From: Sporobolomyces roseus
Lineage: Eukaryota; Basidiomycota; Microbotryomycetes; Sporidiobolales; Sporidiobolaceae
Reading direction: 5' to 3'
NCBI GenBank assembly: GCA_016617785.1
Contig: JADILM010000003.1
Span: forward strand, 682,001-746,000
Length of the DNA: 64,000 bases
Both the position numbers and the translations under genes were made by a program. The notes below the pieces were generated by a model. It was not told the DNA's origin, did no database searches, and saw only the letters and a program-made list of their open reading frames with translations. This document shows positions 12,955 through 24,838 of the stretch, in pieces; positions within the stretch are counted from its first letter, which is position 1, and the number at the start of each line of letters is the position of its first letter.

Positions 12955-13619
12955 GACCGTCCCTCCAGCTCTTCACCTTTATCCACCTCTCCTTCGATCA
13001 CATCCTCCTGTACCTCAACTCAACCACACTATACTCCGATCTTTTATATCCTTCTCTCTCCCACTCGCACTCTATCCTACTATCCTACTCTTATCCCTCT
13101 CAGTCTATTCGTATTTTCCTTTCTCAGTACTCTCAAAGGTTGTATCAGTCTTCTTCCACTATTATAAGTTTCAAGTTCTCCTCCCCTTTGTATACACGGA
13201 AAAAAGGGTGGGCAATCTCTCTCTCGGGTCGTTTTCAGTCAAAGTCAGGTCCAACATGTGTAGATTACCGCATTTTTCTCTCTCTCTCCTTTACCTAGAT
13301 ACCCCCACTTTTCTCTCTCTATCGTTCTCTTTGGCGAGTACTACTACTACTCTATACTCTACACTGAAAGCTTATTCGTTCTTGTGAAACTCACTTTCTC
13401 TCTCTCGCATCTCGATTCTGGTCTTTCTCCTCCTTTGCCGTCCTTCTTGATAAAGGTCAGATGTTGACTAGTTCTCGTCGGCGGCGACTAGAAAGACCCG
13501 AGTGACTTCCTCTCGGCTCGGCGCGCTTTCGCTTGACAGGCGTTGTGCGTCGCAGGTCGTATTTTACAACAAGTCGTTTCTATTCTCACATACCTCATCT
13601 CCGTCTGTGTCTACCCGAT
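12955..13619. other. Convergent intergenic region
   Basis: 665 bp between two convergent stops (G-alpha plus, DOMON-b561 minus). Rich in CTCTCT tracts on the plus strand. It holds the two 3' UTRs; no other gene is supported. Confidence 0.5.
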
Positions 13620-15800
13620 CTATCTATCAGAATCTTCGCTACCACTGTCACTCTGACTGCCGCTGCCCGTTTCACTCCCCGAATCATAGCTGACGCTCGA
13701 CTCGTCCTTCTCTCTTCGTCTCTTTCGTTTCTTCTTTTTTCGTACTTTTAGGTGAGATCTTCGTTTCTTCAGCGGTCGATGTTGATGTCGAGAATAATGG
13801 TGATGTCTAGGGAGGATGACGGGTGTAGGCGAAGAAGAGGGTTTGAGCACGGTGAAAGCGAGAGAAAGGAAATAGAAAGTGCAGAAGACTCCGATCGCTC
13901 TGTTTCAACGCCACGGTCAGTAGAGAGGACGTATGAGAGTCGCTGCGGTCGCAACTTACACCCAGTAGCCATAGACGAACGTCTTGCCTGTTGCTCCATA
14001 CTTTGTCATTCCTAATCTCACCTGTACGTACTGAGACCTCTTCCTAAATTCAGTCGACGTCTTCAAGCTGACTGAAGCGAGCGAGAGAGACTCACGCCGA
14101 TCCCGATCAAGCTGACTCCAAGAATGATGTGAAGCCACGCTTTCAAAGCTCGTACTTGCGGGATCCCCGGAACTATTGGTGCATGCGACTCGTGCGTCCA
14201 CCATCCGAGCAAGACTTGAGCAACTAGTAAGCCAAGGAAGAAGAAACCGAGAGTCTGTCGTATTGAGATGATATGAGCGGGAACAGACGAGCGAAGACCG
14301 AAAGTCGATTCACCTTGTGAGCATAGGTACTTGTCGATGAAGCGGACTTGAGAGTCGTTGCGTAGTAGGCTAGAGCTACTGCCCCTGCTGTGAGAGGAAA
14401 GGTAATCCAGGTTTGTCTACGCATGCTTCCCTCGATCAGCTCGAAGTCTGCTGTACGAGCGAAAGAGAGCGTACTGGAAAAAGTGCCAGGGAAACTTGAA
14501 GATCGTCGTCCCTGGAGGTCCTCTGCCGAATCGAGCATAGAGTACGCCGAGGGGAGCGAAGAATAACCTGTAAGATCCCTCGAAATCAACTTGGCTCATT
14601 GGCTTGCTGAACAGAATAATCGAGGAGATACTCACCAAGCTGAAGCAGCGCATATTGCGTGAATCTTGATCACAGTCGCATAAGAGAGAAGACCTTCGGT
14701 CGAGCTGGACGAGGAAGAACTTGAGGAATCGGAAGATCCAGTCGAAGAGCTGCCAGTCGGATTCGTCTCGGCAGCAGAACTTCCGCTCGTTGCTGATGAG
14801 TCTCCGTTGGACTTTGTCTTCGACGCCGATGCTTCTCCTCCCGTCGCTGATGATCCTCCTGCACTTTCAGTTTTTGAGCTCGCTCCATCTTGAGATTTCG
14901 ATGATTCCGAATTGCCGTCAGATCCGCTTGGTAAGTCTGACGAGTCGCCTTTGACCGGTGTGACTGGAGCGTCGACTGCTGAGGTATCAGCCGTGAATTC
15001 GAGCGAAAGATCAACGTATCTGTTCATTAGCGAATCGAATCGAATCAGCGCGCATTGCACAGAACCCCTCAAGAGCGCTCCGAACCGAGACTCACGATCC
15101 ACCCATGTGATCTAGCGCATGTTGTTGTAGTTCTGTATCCTGTTTATCGCTACTCGGATTCTCATCGCCCATTGCAAAGATGATTCCCTGATTGATCTCC
15201 CTCTTGAGCTCAAAGTTCGGCGCAGTCGTGTAGCCGTCAACATCTGGACTGAGTGGTCTCGTGAAGGTGACGACAGCTGGCGAATCGGAGGAATCTGAGG
15301 AAGAGAGGGAAGGAACGATTGAAAGGAGTCCAGTTGAATCTGTTTGAGGAGGATCGACTGCATCGCCGAGAAGGAGAGGTAGTGCAGTCGTCGTCGCTCG
15401 TCGATGGGATAGCGTCCAGCTTGAATCGGAGTTTGGCCAGACGATAATGATATCCGAGTCTGACATCGAAGAACCAACTCCGAACCCCGCCCATCCCATC
15501 TCTCCCATCGAGGTATCGACCTCACAGCTGACGAGTACCGACGTGTCATTCGAGAGTACGGTCAAGGTGTATGCGACAGTTGTTAGAGTTTGGCCCGTCG
15601 CTGTCCCTCCCAAATAATCGATCAAGTCTTGTTTCGATGGTGCTGATCGTATTGTTGGTGCGAGGGAGAAGATACAGAGTATAGTCGACAGGAGACGAGT
15701 GAAATTGAAGAAGGGAGACGAGAGGCCTCTTGATGGACACCTGCAGAGAGAGAAACGATCAGTGTCAGCTCAGGATAGTGCGAGGCAGAATCACTCACAT
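13620..15800 (-). CDS. DOMON-cytochrome b561 secreted/membrane electron-transfer protein
   Basis: Predicted transmembrane electron carrier. The order is signal peptide (hydrophobic LLSTILCIFSLAP), an N-terminal DOMON/cytochrome domain (GWAGFGVGSSMSDSDIIIVW near 15435-15490), a Ser/Thr-rich linker, then a b561 module. Four candidate heme histidines are in IHAICAASAW, WHFFQ, TYAHK and WLHIILG. The C-terminal tail is unusual: strongly basic (KKKKRKRRREKDE), then Ser/Gly/Asp-rich, ending at 13620. About seven exons. The start ATG seems to be split by the first intron: AT at 15799-15800, G at 15740. No other in-frame ATG precedes the signal peptide. Fungal homologues are cellobiose-dehydrogenase-cytochrome-like b561 proteins. 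Confidence 0.85.
15740..15800 (-). other. Start codon split by intron (AT|G)
   Basis: On the minus strand the first exon ends in AT (15800-15799) followed by donor GTGAGT (15798-15793). The intron ends CTGCAG and exon 2 begins with G at 15740. Joining gives ATG followed by CPSRGLSS and a signal-peptide-like hydrophobic run. The intron is 58 nt and holds GAGCTGACAC as a branch-like sequence. Confidence 0.6.
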
Positions 15801-16260
15801 GGATGAACCAGGACTCTTCAGAGCATCGAGACCTAGATGTGAAGAGAAAGAGAAGAGAAAGCAAGAGAGAAAGAGTTCTCCGGACTCCGTTCTGGTCCGC
15901 GGTCTCTGGCACCTCGACGACGACGACGAGAAGAGATTGAGAAGCAAACAAGGTTGTATAGTGACAGCGAATCAATGTATAGGCAGAAGTAGGGGGGAGA
16001 AAAGCAAAAGAGAAGAAGAAGAGTTAAGAGGAGGGAAATCGTCAAAGTGTATCAAGGGGGAGAGAGAGTCAGAGAAATGGAGTATAAGGGTTGTTGGTAA
16101 CGTGAGAATGTCCGTGCGAGATAGATGTAGTAACGAGAGGGTGCGAGGGAATGCCAAAAGAGAGAAGCGAGAGAGAAAAAGGGGAAAAAAGTCCGTTTTA
16201 TAGGTAGGGGGGGATATCGAATGAAAGAGTATAGCAAAGTGAGTCTAGTCTCACCCTTCT
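15801..16260. other. Intergenic, DOMON-b561 promoter
   Basis: 460 bp between the stop of the acyltransferase gene and the DOMON-b561 start, both minus strand. It is almost uninterrupted C/T-rich on the minus strand with a TATA candidate at its distal end. No gene seen. Confidence 0.5.
16196..16202 (-). promoter_or_regulatory. TATA box candidate
   Basis: Minus strand reads CTATAAAACGG here, about 400 bp upstream of the DOMON-b561 start. The stretch between is pyrimidine-rich on the coding strand. It would imply a long 5' leader, which fits an intron close to the start codon. Confidence 0.4.
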
Positions 16261-18325
16261 TTACTTCTTAGCGAGCCCCTTCTGGAGTTTCCCGCGTTTC
16301 GCCCTGATTCCACCTTCTCCATCCCAGTTCTCAAACATTTCGCAAATGACTTCTCCAATCATCTTGCTAGGTAATTCGACGAGGAAGTGGAAAGCGATAG
16401 AGAGAGCGACGACGATGGCGAACATGGCGATCCAAGTTGAACCGAGAACTGAAGAAGCTGAAGCGCCGTTGTTGTGCATGTTGAGAGCGATGTCGGGCAC
16501 GATCGTGTAGGTGATCGCAGGGGCCAACAAGTACATTCCCGGTGCGAGTTTACCGAGGGTACGCATGACGACGTTTCCAAACACGTTTTGAGCGAATCCA
16601 GAGGTTTCGATGCAGAACAACCAACAGGCGACGAAGATTGCATCGCAGAAGGTGATGTCGACGTGGTCGGTGACGTTGATCACTTGCATTCCGTAGTTGA
16701 CGTTGTCACGGATGACGGGGACCCATTGGAAGACGAGAGCGATGGCGATGAGAACGGCGTGAAGGGAGATTCGGAGGTATGCGGGCCATCGAGTTCGGAT
16801 AGTGTGAAGGTGACCGTGAGCGTGCATATCGGCGATGACAAGACCGAGAATGGCGACCTGTACAGTGAGGACTGTCAGCATCGCTGCAAGAGAGCGAGAG
16901 CAGTGAAAGAGAAGCGTACGAAGAAGTAGTTGTAGGTAGTCCACGAGAAGAAGCAGATGAGACCGTAGATCCAGTATCGAGCAGATGACAAGTTTCCGAG
17001 CATCATGTGAGTGCAGTAGACGGCGTAGGAAGACTGGAAGAACCAGGCGTTGGTCCAGAGGTTTCCAGCGAAAGTTTGTCCAGCGAGAGTATCGTATTCG
17101 TAAGTCGTGAACTAAATCGCAATCAAAGATGATGAGCGAGTTACGGAGATCATGACAAAGTTGTGGGAACTCACGAGATCGAATACAAGAGTACAGTAAC
17201 CAGCGAATCGACCAATCATTCCCCAATAAGGTTCGTCCATCCCGACTTCGTTGCAGTTCTTAGTTTGACCGTTTGCGCCGAGACCCCATTGGAGAGCGAC
17301 GATAGCGAGAACGGGGAGGATGAATCGGAAAGGTCGAACGAGCATCGCTCGGGTGAGGCGAGCCCACGAGATGAGAGCGGTGTTGGGTTTCGAAGCGTTG
17401 GGAGCGGAAGCGGAACCGGTCGAGTTGGGTGAAGGGACATCCCAGAGAGGAGTGATGAGGGATCGACCGAGGAGAATGAGGAGGAAACAAAGTCCGAGAC
17501 CGTATGATCTATAGAAGAGAACGAGAAGAGGGTAAGCATTCATTGAAAAGGAGAAACTCGAGAAGAGACTAACCGAACGATGTAAAGAGGAGAGCTTCGC
17601 TGGATAGCAGAGTAGTCGTTATCGGAGAGGGTAGCGTTGAAGAAGGTACCGTTGAGGACGACCCAGGCAGAGATGAATTTGAGTCCATCGAGGTAACCTA
17701 ACCGAGGAAGTTTAACGTGACGTTCATCTTTCCCACTGTCTGCGAGGTTGGCTCCACTCCAGAGACGGTACAATGCCCTCAATCCAGTAGGTTTAGGTCC
17801 ACGACGGAAAGGTGCACTGTTTTGAGAAGAGTTTCCCGAACTCGTACTCGGGGCGATGTATTCACCCAACTGATCCGCCGCTCCCAACCTAACTTTCTCA
17901 TCCCTCATCTTCTCCTCTGATGGACTCATGACTTCTGATCCTGCGAGTGTGGGCGAAGACTCCATGTACATGGCATTCGCGAGGGGGTGAGCGCTTTGAG
18001 TGCCTGCGGGGTTTCCTTGACCGTTGTACCCAAAAGTCGAGTATCTACTGTTGACGTTGGGAGGATTTGGCGAGTAACCAGTGGCGGAAGAACGAGTCGC
18101 GGCAGGATTCAATGGGGAAGGGTTAACGAGATTGGTGGCCGATCCGCGAGAAGAGTCGTATCGAGGGAGGGAAGGGGTAGAGGCGTAGTTGACATAAGGC
18201 ATCGTTCCAGGTTCTTGTTCGATAGACTGTTGCGAACTATTGGCCGAAGAACCTTGTCTGAATGGGCGGTTCCCCTCTTGGAAATGCGAGGGAGGAGGAT
18301 AGGAAGGATCGTTGTTATAAGCCAT
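16261..18325 (-). CDS. Acyltransferase family 3 membrane protein
   Basis: Multi-pass membrane acyltransferase of the kind that O-acetylates sugars or other small molecules. The first ~190 residues are a disordered Ser/Asn/Pro leader. The conserved entry LGYLDGLKFISAWVVLNGTFF follows near 17640-17700, then about ten hydrophobic segments, for example GLGLCFLLILLG, FILPVLAIVALQW and TWIAMFAIVVALSIAFHFLV. The His and Asp residues in QSSYAVYCTHMMLG and IADMHAHGHLH lie in membrane-proximal loops. Four to five exons. The basic end GGIRAKRGKLQKGLAKK is cytosolic-like. Substrate unknown; Pfam Acyl_transf_3 would be the decisive search. Confidence 0.85.
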
Positions 18326-18780
18326 CGCTTTAACAACTCTTAGAGGGGTCTAACGAGTATCACCGTGATCAGCAGACTATTCTGATCCTAGCTATACTAT
18401 CTAGGAGGCAAGGAGAGACTTACAGGAAGGGTGAGGAGGAAGGTTTGAGCGCGTAGTAAAGTCGAACGGTTTCGATCGATCGATTCACTTCAAATCGCTG
18501 TAGAGGTTGAAGGTCGAGTGACTGGGTTCGAATCTGATTACTGCTACTAGATGTACTGACTGTCTTGAAGCTGTAGGACGGCGGAGTGGTTGAGGAGTGG
18601 TGGAGTGATGGGAGTTGGGTTTTACTCCAAGAAATTTTCTCACCTCTCTCCGCGAATATTTTAAACTGAGTGAAAAACAAAACACCGAATACAACTACGA
18701 TTTCAAGCTTATAAGGGTATGCATTGCTAGTAAAGTAGTAGTATGGGTATCGTGAACAAGAATGACAGCGAAAACTGAGA
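18326..18780. other. Intergenic, acyltransferase promoter and Rho3 3' flank
   Basis: 455 bp. The part next to 18326 is the acyltransferase upstream region; the part near 18700-18780 is the 3' flank of the Rho gene. No other gene supported. Confidence 0.4.
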
Positions 18781-20164
18781 TCACATTATTCGACAAGAAC
18801 CTCCTCCTCCTGATGTATCGTCTGGTCTACTCCCTTTAGTCTCTCCTCTTCGTTGTGCAGTTACTGCGACTCGAGCGGCCTAATGAGCGAGAGTGGAAGC
18901 GTCGGAGTCAGAACGAGAACCCGAATGAGTGAGACTGCGTAAAGTTCGAAAAGCTCACCTCTTCGAAAGCTTCTCTCACTCCTCGATCATGCTTAGCCGA
19001 ACACTCTGTAACGACCTCAAATGGGCGATAAGCAACAGGTTGATCATTGACCATCGAGGACTAGCTTACCTAAATACCTCGACGCTCGTATCCGTTTCGC
19101 GACCGTCAAACCCTGTGCGCGTGAACAGCGCCATCAGCCTACGCTAGAGATAGTAAGCTGCTGAGGAATGGAAGCGCACCTGTTCATACTCGACCATCTC
19201 ATCACCGTACTTTGCGACCCTTTCTCTCGCTAATGGATCTTCCCTCAAATCGCATTTCAACGCAACCAGACACACTTTGACTCCTGGACAATGTTCATGT
19301 ATCTCATCTATCCACTGTTCGGACTTCCTGATCCTATCAGTACAAGGCTTGAGAGATAGGAGGGGACAAGGAGAGACGAACTTTGGATTCGACGTTCTCT
19401 AATGATGTTGGTTGATCGACCTGTGGATACGAACGACGATCCTTCAATCAGGATAGGACGAAGCTGATTTGAGAGAAGAAGTACGCACAGCGTAAGCTAG
19501 CATGATGAGATGAGTATCAGAATACGATAAACTTCGTAATCGAGCGAAATCTTCTTGTCCTGCTGTATCCCACAGCGACAACTCAACCGGTTGATCGTCG
19601 ACGACTGGTGGTTAATAATGTGGAGTCAGTGGTGGATCAGATAGGAAGGAGGGCGAAGGAACGCGAAGGGAGAGGAGACGAACGGATATCGACAGTATGA
19701 TTCTCAAACACTGTCGGTTCATACGTCTACGTCCGAAGCTCTCGGTTATCATCGATGGTCGTCGTCGTTGTACAGATAGATAGAGACATTCGAACGTACC
19801 TCTGGAAAGCTACCGTTTACAAAGACGTTCAACATACTTGTCTTGCCTGTCGCTCCATCTCCCACCACAACGACCTGTGAGATCGCTTCGTCAGAGAACA
19901 GTCATCATCTGTACCTTACGAGGAAGCTCACCTTTCTGTTCAACTGTTTCGAGCAAAGAAATGTTCACTCAGCGAAATGAATTTCCTGCAAGAGAATGGC
20001 ATTCACGCGCCACCGCTGCAGAGCAAGCGAGAGGAAGAACGTACAGGTCTCTTAGATCTCATACTCTTATGATCATCGTTAGTTGAGTTGCCGTTCCATT
20101 CACCGCTTTCTCTTGATCTAGTTCGAGGTGAAGTTGGGAGAGGTAATCCACATAGGGGAGCCAT
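18781..20164 (-). CDS. RHO3: Rho3-type small GTPase
   Basis: Membrane-anchored GTPase for polarised growth and exocytosis in fungi. The spliced frame gives MAPLCGL, a 40-residue first exon, LNRK from a 12-nt exon, then [18 protein letters not shown] (P-loop), [13 protein letters not shown] (effector loop), [19 protein letters not shown] (switch II), VALKCDL, and [10 protein letters not shown]. It ends CRIM, a CaaX box that favours farnesylation. The N-terminal LCG and the [24 protein letters not shown] region match fungal Rho3 better than Rho1 or Cdc42. There are about nine exons, very many for about 230 codons. The intron after TVDI has a weak donor (GTTCGT). Confidence 0.88.
19932..19943 (-). 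other. RHO3: 12-nt micro-exon of RHO3 gene
   Basis: Minus strand: intron end GAAACAG, exon TTGAACAGAAAG, donor GTGAGC. It is in phase 0 and encodes LNRK. Together with the next exon this gives RKVVVVGDG, the usual lead-in to the Rho P-loop. Exon 1 (20045-20164, exactly 40 codons) also ends in phase 0 before GTACGT. Confidence 0.75.
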
Positions 20165-20517
20165 ACGATAGCTTGTTGAAATACTCTGGTGTGTAGCTTG
20201 AGTGGTGTGGTGTAGCAGGAGCGAGCGAGAGAGTAGACAGGAGAAGTGGAGGAGAAAGAGAGAGGACGGAGCGGCGAAGTTCAGGGGGAACCAAGTTTCG
20301 CAATCTCGCAAGAGCACGAGTCGTTGACGATGACAGTAGAAAGCAGACGAGCTTCAATCATAGAGACGAACAATGGAAAACGAGAGAGACCGATTCTTCG
20401 CAAAAAGATGAAATCGCAAACTTCTTCAGAGCCCGAGGTTCTCACTCACTAGCGCCTCTCGATCGCCAACAAGATCGCAAGATGTTCTTCGAGTCGTCAA
20501 TTCATCTGCCAACTGTT
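20165..20517. other. Intergenic, RHO3 promoter and DPH1 3' flank
   Basis: 353 bp between two minus-strand genes. It should contain the RHO3 promoter. I see no further gene. Confidence 0.4.
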
Positions 20518-22421
20518 TCAAGCAGCAGCGGCTACAACTTCAACTTTCGGTACCCTCTTACTCTTCGGTACAGGTCTCCCTTTCTCGTGTCCACCCTTCT
20601 TGACTCCCATCCCGAACCTCGGAGTCCACTCTCCCAAACTCCCATCGGCATAGAAATCCATCGGATAATCCTCTTCCCCTTTCCTCCCATTCTCCAACTC
20701 TTTCAATTTACTTCCGTCTTTGATTCCCATCTCTTTCCAACCCCTCGCGCCGTGAACTCCCATAGCGACCGAGGCTTCGTAAGGTGAGAGTAAAGGCTTG
20801 GGGAAGGCGTAACCCCAATCGATCGAGAGACGTGGACAGGAGGTTTGAACAAAGGTTGAGATTCCGGTTAAGAAGGAGAGTTTCGCGGGAGATAGCTCGG
20901 AGAGGAGGAAGGGAATGAAGGGTGTAGATGATAAGGGAGAGGTCGTGGTCAAGGCGGTTGATGATGGAGAAGGAGGGGTTTCGAGATGCTTCGTAACAGA
21001 CTGCGAGAAGGAGATGAGCCAAAATCAGTTCAGCCCATTCGGAGGAGATAGAGAACATCGTCCACTCACCTTGAGTACTCTGAGATTTCCCTGTCTTCCT
21101 AGTGTACCGAGTACGATTCCCCAAGCCTCTTTATCCTTCTTCTCCTTCTTCCCATCCTCCACCAAACTATCCCTCGCCTGTTCTACCGCTTGCCCCCTCA
21201 TCTTCCTCATCTCTTCATGGTCGTACAGTTCTCGAGTGAGTCGTTTCGTGTATGGGTCGTAACGGAATGCTGGGATCTGTGGGTTCGCAATCATGATTGA
21301 TTCGAGGTGGAATCTACCATCTCCAACGTATCTACGTCGTCACAACCCTCGATCAGCCGGCTACGAGCGAGCGAGATGACTGAGAAGTGGAGACGTACAG
21401 TAGAGCATCGACATCGTTTGCTAGTTTGGGTGCCGTACAACCTAGAATCTCACCAGGACTCAAAGGTTTGACTTGAGGAACGATAATCTCAAACTTTTCC
21501 CTCTTCCTCTTCTTCTGATCCTCTACTGCAACTGATTCCTCTCCGTCCGCTTTGGGTCCCTCGATAGCTAATCTCTCGACATGTGACGCTTCCTCAGTTT
21601 CCATATCCGCTTTCAATCCTTGCACAGCAGCGACGAATTGAATAGTTCCCACTACCGCCAACTTCGTCGCCTTTGCTGCTTTCTCTTCCGTTTGAGCTGG
21701 AGAGGGTGCAGGAGTAGAGGAGGGTTCGATAGCGATTTCGAGTTCTGGACCTTTCCCTTTCGCGAGCGCTGAGTTGGAGAGGGTAGTCGAAGAGCGTGGT
21801 GGGATACAGTGAGGGAAGTTGAGAAGTACTGATGCGGCCAAGTGAGGTCGATCCACCGAGATTTCGACGAAAACGTAGAGAGTTTTAATCGTTGTAGTAT
21901 CAACCGGGACTGCCGTGCTCTCGTTTGTTCGTCAGCTCGCGTGAATCTAGACTGAGTATGAGGAACAGCTACCGACCTAGACAGGAGTGACCGTAATGAA
22001 TCATCATATCGCAACCCAAAGCTCTCGCGGTATAATCATCGATACAACAAGCTCCATAAGTAACATCTCCCATAATGACGCACTCTGCTCCCGTGAACCT
22101 CTCAATGATATCAACGATCGCACAACCATACATTGCCAATCCTTCTGGCATTTGTAAAGCGACTCGTTTCGCATCGTTCTTTTTGATTTGTGAAATGGAT
22201 TTGGGTAGTTCGAAATTATAGTTGTGAGGTAAGAGGGCTGAAATTGCGGCTTGTAGGAGAGGATCTATGGGTTGCTGTAGTTGCGAGAGGGCAGAGGTGG
22301 AGAGGATCGGATTCGAAGATGAAGACGAAGTCGAAGTGGAAGGTCCAGCAGGAGTGGAACGACCGATGAATCGTTTGCGAGTAGTCTTGGGAAGTACTGG
22401 AGGTGGATTAGAGCTGTCCAT
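20518..22421 (-). CDS. DPH1: Diphthamide biosynthesis protein 1 (3-amino-3-carboxypropyl transfer to eEF2 His)
   Basis: Partner of Dph2 in the radical [4Fe-4S] enzyme that transfers the aminocarboxypropyl group of SAM to a histidine of eEF2. [19 protein letters not shown] (first cluster Cys) and MIHYGHSCL lie near 22010-22090. A second Cys is in [11 protein letters not shown] near 21430-21450, the third in [15 protein letters not shown] near 20810-20850. The N-terminal RKRFIGRST leader is normal. A low-complexity insert of about 100 residues ([10 protein letters not shown] to [10 protein letters not shown]) lies in the middle, longer than in yeast. Divergent from POP3 with 119 bp between starts. 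Confidence 0.94.
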
Positions 22422-22540
22422 ACTAGATTCGGAGTTGTTGGAGTGAAAGGTTCAAAGTAGAGATGGAAAAGTTGAAAGTTCGCTCTTAGTCTCTCTCACT
22501 TCACAAGCCAATTCGAAACACCTCTAGAAAGTTCGATCAG

Positions 22541-24456
22541 ATGGCACCGAGTACGACTGGAGCTGCCAAAACAGCAGCAGGTGGATCATCAGTCCGAGGG
22601 AGGACTAAACATGAACAAGATCAATTACAACGCAAGACCGTCTACAGACCAGTACTAGATAACCCTTTGACTATAGCTTGGTAAGTACACTCTTCTGAAC
22701 TGATCGCAATCGTACAGAGTCTGATCGTCGTGGAATAGCTACTTGCAGGCCTCCTTTACCAGCTTCGATTCGAAAGTCAACTTTGGAACACCTCGTAACG
22801 ATCTTGAACTCCCCTCAAGGCCAAGAGAACAAGACTGTGTCAGAGTGGAGGGCGGAGGAACATGCAGCGAGGAGAGGTAGAACTCCTGGGAAAGGGAAAG
22901 GAAAGGGAAAAGCGAAAGATCAGGATTCAACCGAGATGGAACTCGACGCAGATGTAGAGGCAGTCGAGGAACCTCCAACGAAGAAGGTGAAAGTGGAGAA
23001 GACGAAGAAGGGCCCGACGCATGAGATCAAGACTCGAACTTCAACCTATTCGATCCCTACTCGAACTGGTGAACTCCCTCCTCCCAAACCTCCTCGTTCA
23101 CGAGGTCCTCGTCCTCAGATCTTGGACTACCTCTCGGTTGGGATCAACGAAGTGACGAAAGCTCTAGAGACGAGGATCAGATGGGCGAGGTGGGAACTAG
23201 GAGATTCAACTGCAGTTCCAGGTTACTCCCAACAACTCAAACAAGCCGTCAAAGCATCGTCCACTTCCTCTTCACAACCCACTCTCATACCGACTGCTCC
23301 CGCTCCACTCCCCGCTCGAAGACAAAGTCCCCCTTCTTTCGATCCCAACGATTTATTCGACATGATCGATCAACAAGTTGGTCAATCCTCAAATCCCGCT
23401 CATATCGACATGTCTATCGATCTCTCTACACCACTTCGCTCTCACCCTCCTCCGCCAACGACCTCTCGAGAACCTCCCGCGAAATCAGGTCGAAAACGCT
23501 TGAGAAAGAAATCCAACCCTTCTTCCTTCTCACCTCTCACCGCTCTCAACCTTGTCAATCCAATCGATTACTCCTCCCTCCCAGGCTATCAATTCCTCTC
23601 TTCCCCAGCTCCTCCTCCCCAGATCAACAGTAATCCTCCTTACTACATCTCTCCCACTGAGAACTCGCCTTCGCCCAAACTTCTGCTCAATTCGGAAACG
23701 CTCAGGATGGGGAGAACTATCAAGAAGGGAAAAGGAACGGTGGAGAAAGTGAAGGAGAAGGAACCAAAAGTCAAGATCACGATTGTTGAGGAACACAAAG
23801 TCGAATCAATGCCCATCGAACACGAGGAGGAAATCGAAGAGCTACCTCCGACGACTCCTTTGATCGATTTGGTATTCGTTTGCAAACCGGATATCAATCC
23901 ACCTTCGCTAGTCGCCCACTTGCCATCAATGGTAGCCGCCGCAAACGGTGCACAACAAGCTCTCGAAGGATCACTCAGTAGCTCTCCTCGCGAGGAAGGG
24001 ATGGAGGTAGAGGTAGAGGGCGGAAAGAGGGAGTTCAAGAGAGTACTTTTGATACCGTTGGATCATGGAGCCGAGAGAGTACTTGCGGATGCATTAGGAT
24101 TACGAAGAGTAGCAGTAATCGGTCTTTGCGTACGTTCCCTCTCCTCCCTCTTCCTCGCTTTGACTGATCCCTCTATCTCGTAGTCCTCCGCACCTGGCAC
24201 TTCAGCCCTTCTCTCCCTCCTCGTTTCCCACCTCACTCCCCTCGCCGCTCCCTGGTTGGTCCCTCATCTCCTCAACCCGTCGAAAGATAGACGAGAGAGT
24301 GGGTACGAACAGACGAGGATCAAGCATCTCAAGACGAGTGCACCTTTGAATCCAAAGGCGGCGAATATGAGGAAGAAGGAAGAGAGGAAAGAGAGGAAAG
24401 AGAAGGAGAGGAAGGAGAAAAGAGGGGAGGAGGGGGTTTATGAGGCGGAGGATTAG
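22541..24456 (+). CDS. POP3: RNase P / RNase MRP subunit Pop3
   Basis: Protein subunit of the RNPs that process pre-tRNA 5' ends and pre-rRNA. QRKTVYRPVLDNPLTIAWP matches the N-terminal Pop3 signature (yeast VYKPVLDNPF). The C-terminal region gives APWLVPHLLNP then TRIKHLKTSAPLNPK, matching the yeast PWLN...LLKT end. An L7Ae-like core is suggested by LIDLVFVCKPDINPPSLVAHLP and RRVAVIGL. It differs from yeast by a long disordered insert (about residues 80-340, Pro/Ser/Lys-rich), making it more than twice as long, and by a highly charged KERKEKERKEK tail. Three exons; the first intron splits the codon for Trp after TIA. Confidence 0.82.
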
Positions 24457-24838
24457 ATGGATTGCTTGGATGTAGCGAAGCTGGGAGATTTTGCTCGAAT
24501 GCAAAGGATCTAGTAAAGCTAGGAGCGTCATGGAGGAGCGAGATGAGAGAATTCAGAATTCTGCGAACCTCTTTTTCAAGCTTTCGCTCTCTGCCAAAAT
24601 CACTCCGCGTTGAATATCAAGGTTCACAGAGACGCTCTACTGCCTCTGGAGACGATTCTGACTTGGTCTTGACTCCTTATCGTCGATTCATGCCATTGAA
24701 ATTTCTTCGCAATTGACATCTTGACAAAGTCCAGTTCTTCACGATCCTTCTTTTCCTGCATACTTTCTATCGTGTACTTCCTTTCCATGCGCAACGAGCT
24801 TTGAAGAGAGCAACTTCTGTCGGTGCGAAGAGCTTGAG
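24457..24838. other. Intergenic, POP3 3' flank and SNF2 gene promoter
   Basis: 382 bp between two plus-strand genes. No ORF or RNA gene that I can support. Confidence 0.4.

Noticed and set aside
15622..15975. Minus ORF reading into the DOMON-b561 5' region in another frame
   Set aside because: If joined at the first intron it enters the wrong frame and stops at about 15546 without any domain.
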